Shown: positions 1 to 9,081 of the stretch, piece by piece
Layout of the letters: each line of letters opens with the position of its first letter
Position numbering within the stretch: position 1 is the first letter of the stretch
Source: Dictyobacter arantiisoli
GTDB taxonomy: Bacteria; Chloroflexota; Ktedonobacteria; Ktedonobacterales; Ktedonobacteraceae
Direction: 5' to 3'
Assembly (NCBI RefSeq): GCF_008326305.1
Contig: NZ_BIXY01000003.1
Location: 79,464 to 143,463 of the forward strand
Length of the DNA stretch: 64,000 nucleotides
The notes under the pieces: generated by a model
The model's database searches: none
Seen by the model: the letters and a program-made list of their open reading frames with translations, nothing else
What the model was told of the DNA's origin: nothing
Made by a program: the position numbers and the translations under genes

Positions 1-2
1 AT

Positions 3-314
3 ACAGACCTTTATCGTCATGAGCACCTCGTTCGAAAATCGATTCAGATCCCTTCTACTCAGCACAGCGAGCTCAATGCACTGGCTGCAGAACTCGACTC
101 CTCTTTAGGAGACGTACTGGAAGCGATTGTGGATTTGATGCGACAAGATGATTACCAGCAGGTCAAATCGGTAATTATTGAAAAGCGCGAACGTGAAATT
201 TTCTCTCTCAACCACTCCCTCGACGAGGCTTACGCATATCTAGGAACAATCCCCGAAACTCTTGAAGAAGCTCAATTTTGTTTTTGTGCTGGTCGTGAAG
301 GTATGTATGCATGA
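3..314 (+). CDS. RHH-type antitoxin, 5'-truncated by the window edge
   Basis: The reading frame is open from base 3 and enters from outside the window, so the N-terminus is missing; about 103 residues are visible. The visible start has a beta strand followed by helices (RKSIQIPSTQHSELNALAAE), the pattern of the ribbon-helix-helix DNA-binding fold of CopG/MazE-like antitoxins. The remainder is charged and helical, as expected for a toxin-binding tail. Its TGA stop overlaps the ATG of the MazF gene in an ATGA junction, which implies translational coupling. In this family the antitoxin neutralises the toxin by direct binding and represses the operon. The antitoxin call rests on fold pattern and on the neighbour; the exact subfamily cannot be named from the sequence. 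Confidence 0.6.
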   Translation, partial: TDLYRHEHLVRKSIQIPSTQHSELNALAAELDSSLGDVLEAIVDLMRQDDYQQVKSVIIEKREREIFSLNHSLDEAYAYLGTIPETLEEAQFCFCAGREGMYA

Positions 315-730
315 GTAATGAGGCGAGGCAATCGTTGCCCAGCCTGAAACAGCAGCAGGATGCGAATGGCAGTGTGCCAGCTCCACTCCGTGGCGAAATT
401 TGGGATGTCAATTGGTCACCTGGCCGGGGCGCTGAACAACAGGGTACTCGACCGGCGTTAGTGATACAGAATGATCGAGGGAACGCTTCGGGATCATATC
501 CTTTGACTATTGTTGCCTCTATGAGCCGTACCGAGCGCGAAATCGCGCTGCATGTGCGCATTACACCCAGTCCCCAGAATGGGTTAACTGATTTCACTGA
601 TGTGAAGTGCGAGCAGATTATGACCGTTGAGAAGTCGCGTTTACTGCGGCGGCGCGGTTCCATCACCGAAGAAGATCTGGCTCGTGTCGATCAAGCTCTG
701 CGCTTAAGTCTCCAACTCTTGCGAGATTAA
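311..730 (+). CDS. MazF/PemK-family mRNA interferase toxin
   Basis: A 139-residue protein. After about 25 polar residues it carries the PemK/MazF core: RGEIWDVNW (strand 1), GTRPALVIQND with the conserved Arg-Pro-x-Leu-Val-x-Gln-Asn, and PLTIVASMSR, then DVKCEQIMTVEKSRL and a C-terminal helix. The family cleaves single-stranded RNA at short motifs as a dimer in the cytosol and is inhibited by the cognate antitoxin. The start ATG overlaps the stop of the upstream antitoxin gene by four bases, the usual coupled arrangement. The N-terminal extension before the fold is longer than in classical MazF of about 110 residues. Family assignment is secure; the cleavage specificity cannot be read from sequence. 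Confidence 0.88.
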   Translation: MSNEARQSLPSLKQQQDANGSVPAPLRGEIWDVNWSPGRGAEQQGTRPALVIQNDRGNASGSYPLTIVASMSRTEREIALHVRITPSPQNGLTDFTDVKCEQIMTVEKSRLLRRRGSITEEDLARVDQALRLSLQLLRD

Positions 731-780
731 GACAGAGTTTTCTTTTTGTCCCTTCCCTTCCTTTCAAGCATCACAAAAAG

Positions 781-822
781 CAGCCAATTGAGATGGCTGG
801 TCTCCTTTTAAGTCATTGGCTG
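781..822 (+). promoter_or_regulatory. Two overlapping hairpins between mazF and pdxS
   Basis: CAGCCA (781-786) can pair with TGGCTG (794-799), followed by a short pyrimidine run ending in TTTT, which would act as a weak terminator for the toxin gene. The same left arm extended to CAGCCAAT (781-788) also pairs perfectly with ATTGGCTG (815-822). The two structures exclude each other. It may be a simple terminator or a leader element of pdxS; nothing further supports the latter. Confidence 0.35.
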
Positions 823-920
823 TAGCAGTTAGCCGATGACCTGTGCTAGAATTTGGGCAGGATAGACTACTTCTATTTTTATACAATACAGCATATAAGC
901 ACGCCAGGAGTGATATACAC

Positions 921-1808
921 ATGGAAAAGCAGATAGGAACAGACCAGGTTAAACGTAGTTTTCCAGAAATGTTAAAGGGCGGTGTCATCTGTGATGTCAT
1001 CAATGCCGAGCAGGCAAGAATCGCAGAAGAGGCCGGTGCCTCTGCCGTCATGGCACTCGAGCGCGTGCCAGCAGACATTCGTGCCCAGGGTGGCGTCTCT
1101 CGCATGAGCGATCCTGAATTGATCATCCAAATCAAGCAGGCGGTGACCATTCCTGTGATGGCGAAGTGCCGCATTGGTCACTTTGTTGAAGCCGAAATCT
1201 TGCAAGCCATTGGCGTCGATTGTATCGATGAGTCAGAGGTGCTGACGCCAGCCGACGAGCGCTTCCACGTCAACAAGCGCCAATTTTCAATCCCCTTTGT
1301 CTGTGGTGCACGTGATCTGGGCGAGGCATTACGCCGTATCGGTGAAGGTGCCGCCATGTTGCGTACCAAAGGTGAGGCCGGTACTGGTAACATCATCGAG
1401 GCCGTCCGCCATATGCGCACCGTCATGGATGGTATCCGTCGCCTGCAAAGCCTGCCGGAAGAAGAGTTGATGTCCGAGGCCAAAGAGCTTGGTGCTCCTT
1501 ATGATCTGGTATTGCAGATTGCACGTACCGGGAAGCTGCCTGTCGTCAATTTCTCTGCTGGTGGTGTTGCAACCCCTGCTGATGCTGCTTTGATGATGCG
1601 TTTAGGCGCGGAAGGTATCTTCGTGGGCTCCGGCATTTTCAAATCTGGTGATCCTCTGGCGCGTGCCAAAGCAATTGTCAAAGCGACCACCCATTATCAG
1701 GACCCCGAGATTCTGGCTGAAGTCTCGCGCAATCTCGGTGAGCCAATGGTTGGTATCAATCTGGACACCCTGCCTGAGCAAGAGTTAATGGCCCGTCGTG
1801 GCTGGTAG
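921..1808 (+). CDS. pdxS: Pyridoxal 5'-phosphate synthase lyase subunit PdxS
   Basis: A 295-residue TIM-barrel protein that builds pyridoxal 5'-phosphate from ribose 5-phosphate, glyceraldehyde 3-phosphate and ammonia in the DXP-independent pathway. The two essential lysines are present: K82 in AKCRIGH and K150 in [11 protein letters not shown]. Phosphate-binding loops [13 protein letters not shown] and GIFKSGDP are intact. The ATG at 921 follows CAGGAGTGA at 905-913, whereas the longer open frame back to 843 has no ribosome site and adds residues not found in the family. Length and motifs match the family throughout. pdxT follows 23 bases downstream, so the two subunits of the glutamine-fed synthase are made from one operon. 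Confidence 0.97.
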   Translation: MEKQIGTDQVKRSFPEMLKGGVICDVINAEQARIAEEAGASAVMALERVPADIRAQGGVSRMSDPELIIQIKQAVTIPVMAKCRIGHFVEAEILQAIGVDCIDESEVLTPADERFHVNKRQFSIPFVCGARDLGEALRRIGEGAAMLRTKGEAGTGNIIEAVRHMRTVMDGIRRLQSLPEEELMSEAKELGAPYDLVLQIARTGKLPVVNFSAGGVATPADAALMMRLGAEGIFVGSGIFKSGDPLARAKAIVKATTHYQDPEILAEVSRNLGEPMVGINLDTLPEQELMARRGW

Positions 1809-1831
1809 GGTCTGGTGGTAAAAAGAGACAC

Positions 1832-2440
1832 ATGGAAAAATACAACCCAACACCGCGTATCGGCGTATTAGCATTACAGGGCGATTTTGATGCTCATATC
1901 AAGATGTTGCGAGAGCTTGGCGCGGAGGCCGTAGCTATCCGCCTTCCCCGACATCTTGAAGAAATAGATGGTATAATAATACCGGGTGGAGAGAGTACAA
2001 CGATTGGAAAGCTAATGGTTGTCTACGAACTCCATGAGGTATTGCAAAGAAAGATTCGCGCCGGCCTCCCCACCTGGGGGACATGCGCAGGTCTGATCTT
2101 ACTGGCCAGGGAGACGGACAATTCCATGGCCGGCCAGCCCTTGCTGGCAAGCATGGATATTCGCGTCCGCCGTAATGCGTTTGGTAGTCAGCGAGAAAGT
2201 TTTGAAACTGATCTGTCAGTGCCCGTATTAGGCGAAGCGCCATTCCACACCTTTTTCATTCGTGGACCGCAGGTTGAAAGCGTGGGTCCAGAGGTAGAGG
2301 TGCTGGCAACGCTCGACGATGGAACCATCGTTGCTGTCCGTGAAGGAAGCTTACTTGGTACTGCATTTCATCCTGAAGTCTCAGGAGACACACGTTTTCA
2401 CCAATACTTTCTCCGCATAGTACAGAGCATGCAGCGGTAG
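1832..2440 (+). CDS. pdxT: Pyridoxal 5'-phosphate synthase glutaminase subunit PdxT
   Basis: A 202-residue class I-type glutamine amidotransferase that hydrolyses glutamine and channels ammonia to PdxS. The catalytic triad is visible: nucleophile C85 in WGTCAGLILLA, and H180 and E182 in GTAFHPEVSGD. The oxyanion-loop motif GGESTTIGKLM begins at residue 52 and the N-terminal IGVLALQGDFDAH is typical. Length is normal for the family. The gene directly follows pdxS. No clear terminator follows; a GNAT gene begins 44 bases later, so transcription may continue into it. Confidence 0.97.
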   Translation: MEKYNPTPRIGVLALQGDFDAHIKMLRELGAEAVAIRLPRHLEEIDGIIIPGGESTTIGKLMVVYELHEVLQRKIRAGLPTWGTCAGLILLARETDNSMAGQPLLASMDIRVRRNAFGSQRESFETDLSVPVLGEAPFHTFFIRGPQVESVGPEVEVLATLDDGTIVAVREGSLLGTAFHPEVSGDTRFHQYFLRIVQSMQR

Positions 2441-2484
2441 AAGCGGTCTAAAATTACGCCTTCTATCCAATGCGGGAGTTGTGG

Positions 2485-3558
2485 ATGATAAGACCGGTGT
2501 TATATGTAGATTTACCGGGAATCATCTACGCCATTGACCACCGTGCTCGAGGCAATCAGCACGATCTCGCACATTTTGTGTGTTGGCTCGAGACGGTGGA
2601 GAGTGCGCAACCTGCGCCTTCATTCTTGAGGCATCTCCTACCTATTCCTCCCACGATCCGCACCTGGATCTGCGAGGACCACTGGCGCTTACTAGGTTTT
2701 GCCCAGGTACGCGAACGCCCCTCCCATGTCGCCTGGGATCTTTCATTCCTGGCCGCGATGGGGAACCGTGAGGGTACTAATCTGGCGGGTGACGATATTA
2801 TCACCGCCCTCCTGGAATACGCGTTAGAAATGGCCTCAACTCATGGCATTCTGCGTATATTCGCGAAAATTGAAGATGACGCGCCAGAAATGGAATTATT
2901 CCAACGTTCAGGTTTTCAGCGCTATGCGCGTGAGCTGACATATGTCTATGACCCCCAAAGCCAGACATCCAGGTCAACATATGAATCAGCCGAGCCTGAC
3001 TTGCCTTCGCTTCGTCGCTGGCATCGCCATCACGCATGGGGATTATACCAGCTCTACCGTGCAACCACACCTCAACGTGTGTTGACGGCTGAACTCTATG
3101 AGAACAGTGAAGAATTTGCCAGACTCCATGCTGGCTCACTACAGCCTGTTGTTTCCCCTTTTACCCGGGGCAACGAGAATTATGTATGTGATGTCGGTGT
3201 GCGTATTGGTGCCTGGATGCGGCTTTATCGAGGTCACGGCTCGACGCCGCACCGCATTTCATTGTTTGTGCATCCAGAACATAGTGACCTTGCCGAACCG
3301 CTGATTCAATTCGGCATCCGACGTCTTCTGGAAGTCGACGTACGTCGCATTTATTGCCTGGTGCGAGAGTACGACTCTTTTGTTAACACCGCTCTTTGTA
3401 ATAGTGGATTTGAGCAGGTCCTGACAAAGGTTCTGCTAGTGCGACACGTGGCGTTACTCGCCACGAGGCAGAGCACAGTCCCCCTGCTGGAACAACGAGC
3501 GGTCTATGGCTTGAAGGGTCTGGGGACGGTCAATTCACGCCAAAAAACTATGAGGTGA
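2485..3558 (+). CDS. GNAT-superfamily acetyltransferase, probably double-domain
   Basis: A 357-residue protein whose first half resembles a GNAT domain: [25 protein letters not shown], a helical segment, and [20 protein letters not shown], the usual alpha4-beta6-beta7 end with a G-F-Q motif. The second half (about 170-340) repeats the pattern with [22 protein letters not shown] and CNSGFEQV, suggesting tandem GNAT folds, of which one is often non-catalytic. The start is placed at the ATG at 2485 because GGGAG at 2473-2477 precedes it by seven bases. It lies between pdxT and the R3H ATPase gene and ends 10 bases before the latter, so it is probably cotranscribed. Substrate unknown. Confidence 0.65.
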   Translation: MIRPVLYVDLPGIIYAIDHRARGNQHDLAHFVCWLETVESAQPAPSFLRHLLPIPPTIRTWICEDHWRLLGFAQVRERPSHVAWDLSFLAAMGNREGTNLAGDDIITALLEYALEMASTHGILRIFAKIEDDAPEMELFQRSGFQRYARELTYVYDPQSQTSRSTYESAEPDLPSLRRWHRHHAWGLYQLYRATTPQRVLTAELYENSEEFARLHAGSLQPVVSPFTRGNENYVCDVGVRIGAWMRLYRGHGSTPHRISLFVHPEHSDLAEPLIQFGIRRLLEVDVRRIYCLVREYDSFVNTALCNSGFEQVLTKVLLVRHVALLATRQSTVPLLEQRAVYGLKGLGTVNSRQKTMR

Positions 3559-3568
3559 CAAACTGCCT

Positions 3569-5464
3569 ATGCAACATGTGATCACTGACGATCTGGAGGC
3601 TCTGCTGGCTACATTACCGCCAGACATCCACGACGCGGTCAATCGTCTCGAAAACCGAAGCGAACTGCTGGAGATCGTACTGGACCTTGGGCGTCTTGCC
3701 GAGGGCCGTTTCCCAGAAGGGGAAGTGATCCTTAGTACAACACCGGTGACCTATGCCGATCTGGAGTATGTAGTTGAACGTATCGGGGAATTCGGCGACG
3801 ATAACCGGGCTGGTATTGAGCGGACACTCCATCGTATTAGCGCGATGCGTAATCGTAAAGGACGAGTTGTCGGCTTAACCTGCCGTATCGGTCGAGCGGT
3901 GCTTGGCAGTATTGCCCTGATCCGTGATATAGTCGAACAGGGCCAATCCATTTTGATTCTTGGTCGTCCAGGTGTGGGTAAGACTACCCTGCTGCGTGAA
4001 ATCGCCCGTGTGCTTGCCGACGAGGCGAATAAGCGTGTGGTCGTAGTCGATACATCCAACGAAATTGCTGGCGATGGGGATATTCCTCACCCCGGCATTG
4101 GTCGCGCCCGCCGTATGCAAGTAGCACGTACGGCTGAGCAACACGCTGTGATGATTGAGGCTGTGGAAAATCATATGCCACAGATTATCGTCATTGACGA
4201 GATTGGTACCGAGTTGGAAGCGGCTGCGGCACGTACAATTGCTGAGCGTGGTGTCCAATTAGTCGCAACGGCTCATGGTAATTCGCTGGGAAACTTGCTG
4301 GTGAACCCGACTCTTTCAGATCTGGTAGGAGGTATCCAAACCGTTACCCTGGGTGATGAAGAGGCGCGCCGTCGTCATACACAGAAAAGTATTCAGGAGC
4401 GTAAATCTCTTCCAACTTTTGCCGTGGTGGTGGAACAGCAGAGTTGGGATGAAGCGGTCGTCCATCGTGATGTCGCTGATACGGTCGATAATATGCTGCG
4501 GGGTCAGGCGATCATTGCAGAAGAGCGTACACGCGATGAAGAGACCGGCGAAGTGACTGTCCGCCGTATCACGACGGGTGGTATGGATGTACCCGGTTGG
4601 GGCAGTGGTCTGGGGGGACCCGCTCGCCAGCAGACACAGGGTTTCACTACCAGTATGTTTGAGCGCTCGGATCGTAATCACACGCATCTTAGCTCACTGC
4701 GTAGCAATGGTCTTCCAGGAGTGCCCACGGTTGATCCACGTGGTGGCGGTGAGCGCGTTCGCAATCGCAATCAGACAACCGCACATATCGCTCCGCAGGT
4801 GCAGGCCCTGGCTCCAACTGGAACCTCTCCACGGGATGGCGAGGCGCGTGCTGCTGTATTGACGCAGTCCCGACCGGTGACTGATATCACTGAGGGCATC
4901 TTCCAGGCCAATGAGCCAGCCAGCGATTTTAGCCCGCCGAAGACGCTGAAGGTGTATCCGTTTGGTGTCAATCGCGATCGCCTCTCAGAGTCCGCACGTC
5001 AACTAGGGGTGCCCGTTCTGATTACTAACAACGAACGTGAGGCCGATGCTGTTATCACGCTGAAGAATTACTATCGTCGTCAGCCTGAGCGCTTGCAGCA
5101 AGCTGAGCAAGAGCGCAAGTTGATTATTATTCTGAAGAACAACACTATCGCGCAGATGCAACATGCCTTCGCGCGCATCTTTGACATTCCTGAAAATGCC
5201 ATTGATGAAGCCAGTGCCATTTCGGATCGGGTCACTGGCGATAGTGAGACTGAATTTGATGATCCAGGCAAGCAAGCCATGCTTGAGACGGAAGATGCTA
5301 TTCATCAGGTGCTCAATAAAGGTTTGACCACAGCCGAATTAGCGCCTGCCAATGCTTACATCCGACGTTTGCAGCACCAGATGGCTACGCGTTATAATCT
5401 CATTTCGCGTAGTCGTGGTAAAGAGCCTTATCGCCGCGTCAAAATCTTCCGCGCCCGCGATTAA
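3569..5464 (+). CDS. R3H-domain AAA ATPase, SpoIIIAA/Ycf45-like
   Basis: A 631-residue protein. The ATPase core resembles SpoIIIAA and plastid Ycf45: Walker A GRPGVGKT at 132-139, Walker [10 protein letters not shown] at 205-213, with [21 protein letters not shown] between and [13 protein letters not shown] after. Residues about 340-470 are low-complexity linker rich in Thr, Gly, Arg. The end contains [15 protein letters not shown], a segment resembling the Rossmann-like domain found in these proteins, and finally [13 protein letters not shown], an R3H single-strand nucleic-acid binding motif. Known homologues occur in cyanobacteria and Chloroflexota; their job is not established, nucleic-acid binding being inferred from R3H. 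GAGGTG at 3552-3557 serves as ribosome site. A strong terminator follows. Confidence 0.85.
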   Translation: MQHVITDDLEALLATLPPDIHDAVNRLENRSELLEIVLDLGRLAEGRFPEGEVILSTTPVTYADLEYVVERIGEFGDDNRAGIERTLHRISAMRNRKGRVVGLTCRIGRAVLGSIALIRDIVEQGQSILILGRPGVGKTTLLREIARVLADEANKRVVVVDTSNEIAGDGDIPHPGIGRARRMQVARTAEQHAVMIEAVENHMPQIIVIDEIGTELEAAAARTIAERGVQLVATAHGNSLGNLLVNPTLSDLVGGIQTVTLGDEEARRRHTQKSIQERKSLPTFAVVVEQQSWDEAVVHRDVADTVDNMLRGQAIIAEERTRDEETGEVTVRRITTGGMDVPGWGSGLGGPARQQTQGFTTSMFERSDRNHTHLSSLRSNGLPGVPTVDPRGGGERVRNRNQTTAHIAPQVQALAPTGTSPRDGEARAAVLTQSRPVTDITEGIFQANEPASDFSPPKTLKVYPFGVNRDRLSESARQLGVPVLITNNEREADAVITLKNYYRRQPERLQQAEQERKLIIILKNNTIAQMQHAFARIFDIPENAIDEASAISDRVTGDSETEFDDPGKQAMLETEDAIHQVLNKGLTTAELAPANAYIRRLQHQMATRYNLISRSRGKEPYRRVKIFRARD

Positions 5465-5493
5465 TTGTCCACATACGTCTACAAAATATAACC

Positions 5494-5526
5494 AGGGGAT
5501 GCATCACTTCGATGCATCCCCTTTTT
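5494..5526 (+). terminator. Rho-independent terminator after the R3H ATPase gene
   Basis: GGGGATGCATC (5495-5505) pairs perfectly with GATGCATCCCC (5511-5521) around a five-base loop and is followed by a run of six T. It lies between convergent genes and ends the + strand operon. Confidence 0.88.
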
Positions 5527-5609
5527 TAATCTCTTCTATGATCTTCATACATGAAATTTTGAGCTCAAGGTGTCTGCTTGTTTGTGGTCAAAAAAGCGCA
5601 GGCCAACAC

Positions 5610-6881
5610 TTAGTCGAAGGTCTGTGCTTCTTCAACCATATAGCCTTCGGAGCGCAGACGTTGCAGAAGTTGTTGACACTGAGTGCGGTCGCTGGTTTCG
5701 AGCGTGATTGTCTCTTCACGTTGCATGATTGGGAGCCGATTTGAGATACGCTGATGGCGTACATCAATCACATTGATCCTCATCTCGGTGATAATCTCAA
5801 GTATGCGCATAAGTTCGCCGGGACGATCCGTCAGGCGTGTGTGAATGACAAAGTAACGGCCAGCGGAAGCCAGTCCATGCTCGATAAAGCGTCCGACCAG
5901 ATTAATATCGATATTTCCGCCGGTCAGAGGGACCAATACCTTCTTGCCTTTGAGGTTGACTTTGCCGCTCAATAGCGATGCCAGGCCAATCGCGCCCGCT
6001 CCTTCAACCATCATTTTGCAGCGTTCCATCAATAGGAGGACCGCGTTTATTGTTGCTTCATCATCCACTAGCACGACCTCATCAACCAGTTTTTGGATAA
6101 TTGAGAAGGTTAAATCGCCTGGACGTTTTACCGCGATGCCATCGGCAATTGTGGTGATAGCTGGCAAGGAGATGGGTGAACCAGCTTCCAGGGAGGCAAG
6201 ACAACTGCCGGAACCCGAAGCCTGCACACCGATAATAATGATATCCGGCTTCAGGGCACGGGCAGCAATCGCGATACCGGACATCAGGCCGCCGCCGCCG
6301 ATGGGCACAATAAGCGCATCCGCATCGGGCAAATCATTGAGCATCTCCAGTCCCAGCGTGCCCTGACCGGCGATAACTTTTGGATCATTGAAGGCATGGA
6401 TAAAGGTCGCGCCTGTCTTTTGTTGCAATTCCAGGCAGTGTTGATAGGCATCGTCATAGGTCGCACCGTGAAGAACGACATTCGCGCCATAGCCTGCGGT
6501 AGCGGTCGTTTTAGCCAGTGGAGCGCTTTCTGGCATCACAATCGTGCAGGGAGTATGGTATTGGGCCGCTGCAATTGCCACGCCTTGCGCATGGTTGCCT
6601 GCCGATGCGGCGACCACTCCTGCCCTGTGTTGTTCCGGGGTCAGCGTCGAAAGTTTATAGCTTGCGCCTCGTATTTTGAATGCACCCGAGCGCTGCATAT
6701 GTTCACATTTTAAATAGACATCCGCGCCTGTCATCTCACTCATTGTCCGAGAATGGGACAACGGGGTATGGTGAATAATCGGTTTGAGGTATTTATAGGC
6801 GTGCCAGATATCGGCGATTGTGACAGGATTTTCCCCCTCAGGGGTAGTGTCGACAGTTACATCATTCTCTACAAGACGCAT
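5610..6881 (-). CDS. ilvA: Threonine ammonia-lyase (threonine dehydratase) with C-terminal ACT domain
   Basis: A 423-residue fold-type II PLP enzyme that deaminates threonine to 2-oxobutanoate, the first step of isoleucine synthesis or threonine catabolism. The PLP-binding lysine is K69 in SGAFKIRGA; the phosphate loop is GGGGLMSG and SAGNHAQGVA is the conserved Asn loop. Residues about 345-423 form one ACT-like domain (FVIHTRLTDRPGELMRILEI). This architecture matches the shorter TdcB-like enzymes with a single ACT domain, not the long IlvA with tandem regulatory domains, so the gene symbol is used loosely. It stands alone, convergent with the R3H gene. No T-box leader is visible upstream. 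Confidence 0.92.
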   Translation of the reverse strand: MRLVENDVTVDTTPEGENPVTIADIWHAYKYLKPIIHHTPLSHSRTMSEMTGADVYLKCEHMQRSGAFKIRGASYKLSTLTPEQHRAGVVAASAGNHAQGVAIAAAQYHTPCTIVMPESAPLAKTTATAGYGANVVLHGATYDDAYQHCLELQQKTGATFIHAFNDPKVIAGQGTLGLEMLNDLPDADALIVPIGGGGLMSGIAIAARALKPDIIIIGVQASGSGSCLASLEAGSPISLPAITTIADGIAVKRPGDLTFSIIQKLVDEVVLVDDEATINAVLLLMERCKMMVEGAGAIGLASLLSGKVNLKGKKVLVPLTGGNIDINLVGRFIEHGLASAGRYFVIHTRLTDRPGELMRILEIITEMRINVIDVRHQRISNRLPIMQREETITLETSDRTQCQQLLQRLRSEGYMVEEAQTFD

Positions 6882-7029
6882 AGTGTACGATTCCTTCCCG
6901 TCCTACCTGGGACGCCCGGGCCCTCATGGCTATATTTGCAGGCCGCACTGCCTCAATGATATGGAATGGATTATAGCGCATGTGCAACCCCCCTGACAAC
7001 CATCTCCCGAAAGACTACAAGAGCTTCAG
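6882..7029. other. Upstream region of the threonine dehydratase gene
   Basis: Non-coding. It probably holds the minus-strand promoter for the dehydratase gene, but no convincing -35/-10 pair was found, and there is no leader peptide or T-box-like structure. Confidence 0.4.
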
Positions 7030-7165
7030 AGGAAGCAAGGGGTGCAGGGGAAGGCAGCCCACCAGCCGGGGTGTTTCCCCGTTTCCCATTTCCCACCCTC
7101 AACGCTCAAGGAAGCAAGGGGTGCAGGGGACTGCCGTCCCCCTGCTGGGGTGTGGGGTGTTCCCC
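7030..7165. repeat. Two G-rich direct repeats of a REP-like hairpin
   Basis: A 20-base unit, GGAAGCAAGGGGTGCAGGGG, occurs at 7031-7050 and again at 7110-7129, each followed by a C-rich partner (GGCAGCCCACCAGCCGGGGTGTTTCCCC in part; CTGCCGTCCCCCTGCTGGGG). The second copy can fold: GCAGGGGAC against GTCCCCCTGC with one bulge. Similar G/C-rich stretches occur at about 33230-33290 and 58440-58480. The pattern fits a dispersed intergenic REP-type element; no function is shown. Confidence 0.6.
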
Positions 7166-7202
7166 ACCTCTCTCTTCTCTCCCTGCTGCCGAAGGCGGCA
7201 AT

Positions 7203-7243
7203 AAAAGAGGACCCCCAACCTTTGAGATTGAGAGATCCTCTCT
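7203..7243 (-). terminator. Possible terminator of the accC-fabF-accB cluster
   Basis: Read on the minus strand, AGAGGA and TCCTCT (plus coordinates 7235-7240 and 7205-7210) can pair, with the right arm running into TTTTATT. The stem is short and the loop long, so it is a weak candidate. Confidence 0.35.
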
Positions 7244-7267
7244 TGAGTTTTGCTCTGGTGCATGAGA

Positions 7268-7735
7268 CTAGACAGGCTCCACGCGCAACAGCACATCCCC
7301 TTTTTGGACCACATTTCCATTGGTAGGAACAATTGCGACAACACGTCCTGAAACCTCTGAATCGATCTCATTAAAGACCTTCATGGCTTCGAGCAACGCC
7401 ACAACCTGTCCTACATGGATGACGTCACCAATATTGACGAAGGATGGTGTGGTGGGCGACGGGGAAGAATAATAGACGCCTGTTAACGGTGCGATAACAG
7501 GTATCGATGTATCCACTTTAGGGGTACGTCCCGGTCCTGCTCCTGGTGCCGGAGCGGGCTGTCCAGCCAGCATAACCGGAGTAGGAACGCTGGTCAACAC
7601 CATTTCCGGATTGCGGCGAATGGTGATTTCGGTCGTACCTTCTATTAGAGCCAGTTCGCCTACACTGCTTCCCTCGAGCGCCGCTGCTAGTGCTTCAACG
7701 CGCTCCAACCACGATGATTGTTTTTCTGTATCCAT
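7268..7735 (-). CDS. accB: Acetyl-CoA carboxylase biotin carboxyl carrier protein
   Basis: A 155-residue carrier that takes carboxyl groups from biotin carboxylase to carboxyltransferase in malonyl-CoA synthesis. The biotinylation site is K119 in LLEAMKVFNEI. The biotinyl domain (about 78-155) has the extra loop of AccB proteins (YYSSPSPTTPSFV, the thumb). It is joined by a Pro/Ala/Gly-rich linker (about 52-76) to an N-terminal helical region. The gene starts six bases after the fabF stop, so the two are surely cotranscribed, and the partner biotin carboxylase lies just upstream of fabF. Carboxyltransferase genes accA/accD are not in the window. Confidence 0.95.
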   Translation of the reverse strand: MDTEKQSSWLERVEALAAALEGSSVGELALIEGTTEITIRRNPEMVLTSVPTPVMLAGQPAPAPGAGPGRTPKVDTSIPVIAPLTGVYYSSPSPTTPSFVNIGDVIHVGQVVALLEAMKVFNEIDSEVSGRVVAIVPTNGNVVQKGDVLLRVEPV

Positions 7736-7741
7736 GTCCTC

Positions 7742-8980
7742 TTACTCTTCGTATCGTTTGAAGATCAGGCTAGTGTTATGACCACCAAAGCCCATGGAGT
7801 TTGACATAACCACGTTGACGGTGGCATGGCGCGCTTCATGGGGTACATAATCGAGATCGCATTCAGGATCGGGATGATGCAGATTGATGGTAGGAGGAAT
7901 GATGCCATTCAGAATTGTCTGAATGGAGATCACTGCTTCGACTGCGCCTGCCGCACCCAATGTATGGCCTGTCATTGATTTGGTGGAACTGACGGCAATA
8001 CGATACGCATGTTCGCCAAACACTGTTTTGATGGCCTGGGTCTCATTGCTATCGTTGAATGGTGTGCTGGTGCCGTGAGCGTTGATATAATCAACATCCT
8101 CAGGGCGCAAGCCTGCTTTCTTGAGTGCGCGACGCATCGCACGGACAAGTCCCTCACCGCCGGGGGCGGGTGCTGTCACATGATTGGCATCTCCAGTGCT
8201 GGCATAGCCAACAATCTCGGCGAGAATGTGCGCGCCACGAGCCTTCGCGAAATCGAGATCCTCCAGGATCAGCATGGCTGCACCTTCGCCCATCACGAAG
8301 CCATCGCGTAAGGCATCAAAGGGGCGACTGGCCTCCTGATAATTCTCATTGTGGCGGGATAGGGCATGCATATTGTCGAAGGCAGCCATCGCAATCGGAG
8401 TGATTGCTTTCTCGGCACCACCGGCAATCATGGCCTGAGCATCGCCGCGACGAATGGTCTCCCAGGCTTCACCAAGCGTGTTGCCACTCGTTGCACAAGC
8501 AGAAACAGCGGCCCAGTTCGGCCCCTTGGCTCCCGTCAAAATGGAGACAATGCCGGGGGCACCATCAATAATCATCATATTAATGAAGAAAGGGCTGATG
8601 CGATCTGGTCCCTTTTCATGGAGTACTTTAAACTGATCGTGTAAAGTCTCCAGGCCGCCGATACCGCTACCGATATAGACACCAATCTCATCCGCATTCT
8701 CAGCAGTAATCTGTAATTGCGACTGAGCGAGTGCCTGTTTCGTGGTTGCGATCGCTAATTGTTCATAGGCATCGTTGCGCCGAATTTCTTTTCGATCCAT
8801 ATACAGGGTAGGATCGAAATCTTTAACCTGTCCGCCAAAATGGACGCGGTGTTTACTGGTATCATACGCAGTAATCTCACCAATGCCCGATTTTCCCTGG
8901 ATTAAAGCATCCCAGGTAGAGGCCAGATCGTTGCCCAACGAGGTAACCAGTCCCAATCCGGTTACAACTACGCGAGACAT
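7742..8980 (-). CDS. fabF: 3-oxoacyl-[acyl-carrier-protein] synthase II
   Basis: A 412-residue condensing enzyme that extends acyl-ACP with malonyl-ACP in type II fatty-acid synthesis. The Cys-His-His catalytic triad is present: C162 in AAVSACATSGN, H301 in INAHGTSTPFND and H338 in MTGHTLGAAGA. The N-terminus MSRVVVTGLGLVTSLG and the end FGGHNTSLIF are diagnostic. The start is the ATG at 8980 because GGAGGTGA stands seven bases before it; the in-frame codons upstream lack a ribosome site. It lies between accC (100 bases upstream) and accB (six bases downstream), an unusual placement between the two acetyl-CoA carboxylase subunits. KAS I (FabB) is unlikely from the motifs but cannot be wholly excluded. 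Confidence 0.96.
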   Translation of the reverse strand: MSRVVVTGLGLVTSLGNDLASTWDALIQGKSGIGEITAYDTSKHRVHFGGQVKDFDPTLYMDRKEIRRNDAYEQLAIATTKQALAQSQLQITAENADEIGVYIGSGIGGLETLHDQFKVLHEKGPDRISPFFINMMIIDGAPGIVSILTGAKGPNWAAVSACATSGNTLGEAWETIRRGDAQAMIAGGAEKAITPIAMAAFDNMHALSRHNENYQEASRPFDALRDGFVMGEGAAMLILEDLDFAKARGAHILAEIVGYASTGDANHVTAPAPGGEGLVRAMRRALKKAGLRPEDVDYINAHGTSTPFNDSNETQAIKTVFGEHAYRIAVSSTKSMTGHTLGAAGAVEAVISIQTILNGIIPPTINLHHPDPECDLDYVPHEARHATVNVVMSNSMGFGGHNTSLIFKRYEE

Positions 8981-9081
8981 AAAGTCACCTCCCATTTGTC
9001 TAGAAAGGCATCGTCACAGGATGCCAGTTAAGAACGTTCCATAGCATAGTGCATTTGAGCTTGGCACGCACGCATCTGCAC

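Noticed and set aside
208..666. Minus-strand open frame of 152 codons
   Set aside because: It lies opposite the MazF gene and is a shadow; the plus-strand frame has clear family motifs.
6882..7267. T-box or amino-acid leader upstream of threonine dehydratase
   Set aside because: No specifier loop, T-box sequence or leader peptide could be found; the region is occupied by REP-like repeats and the end of the accB unit.
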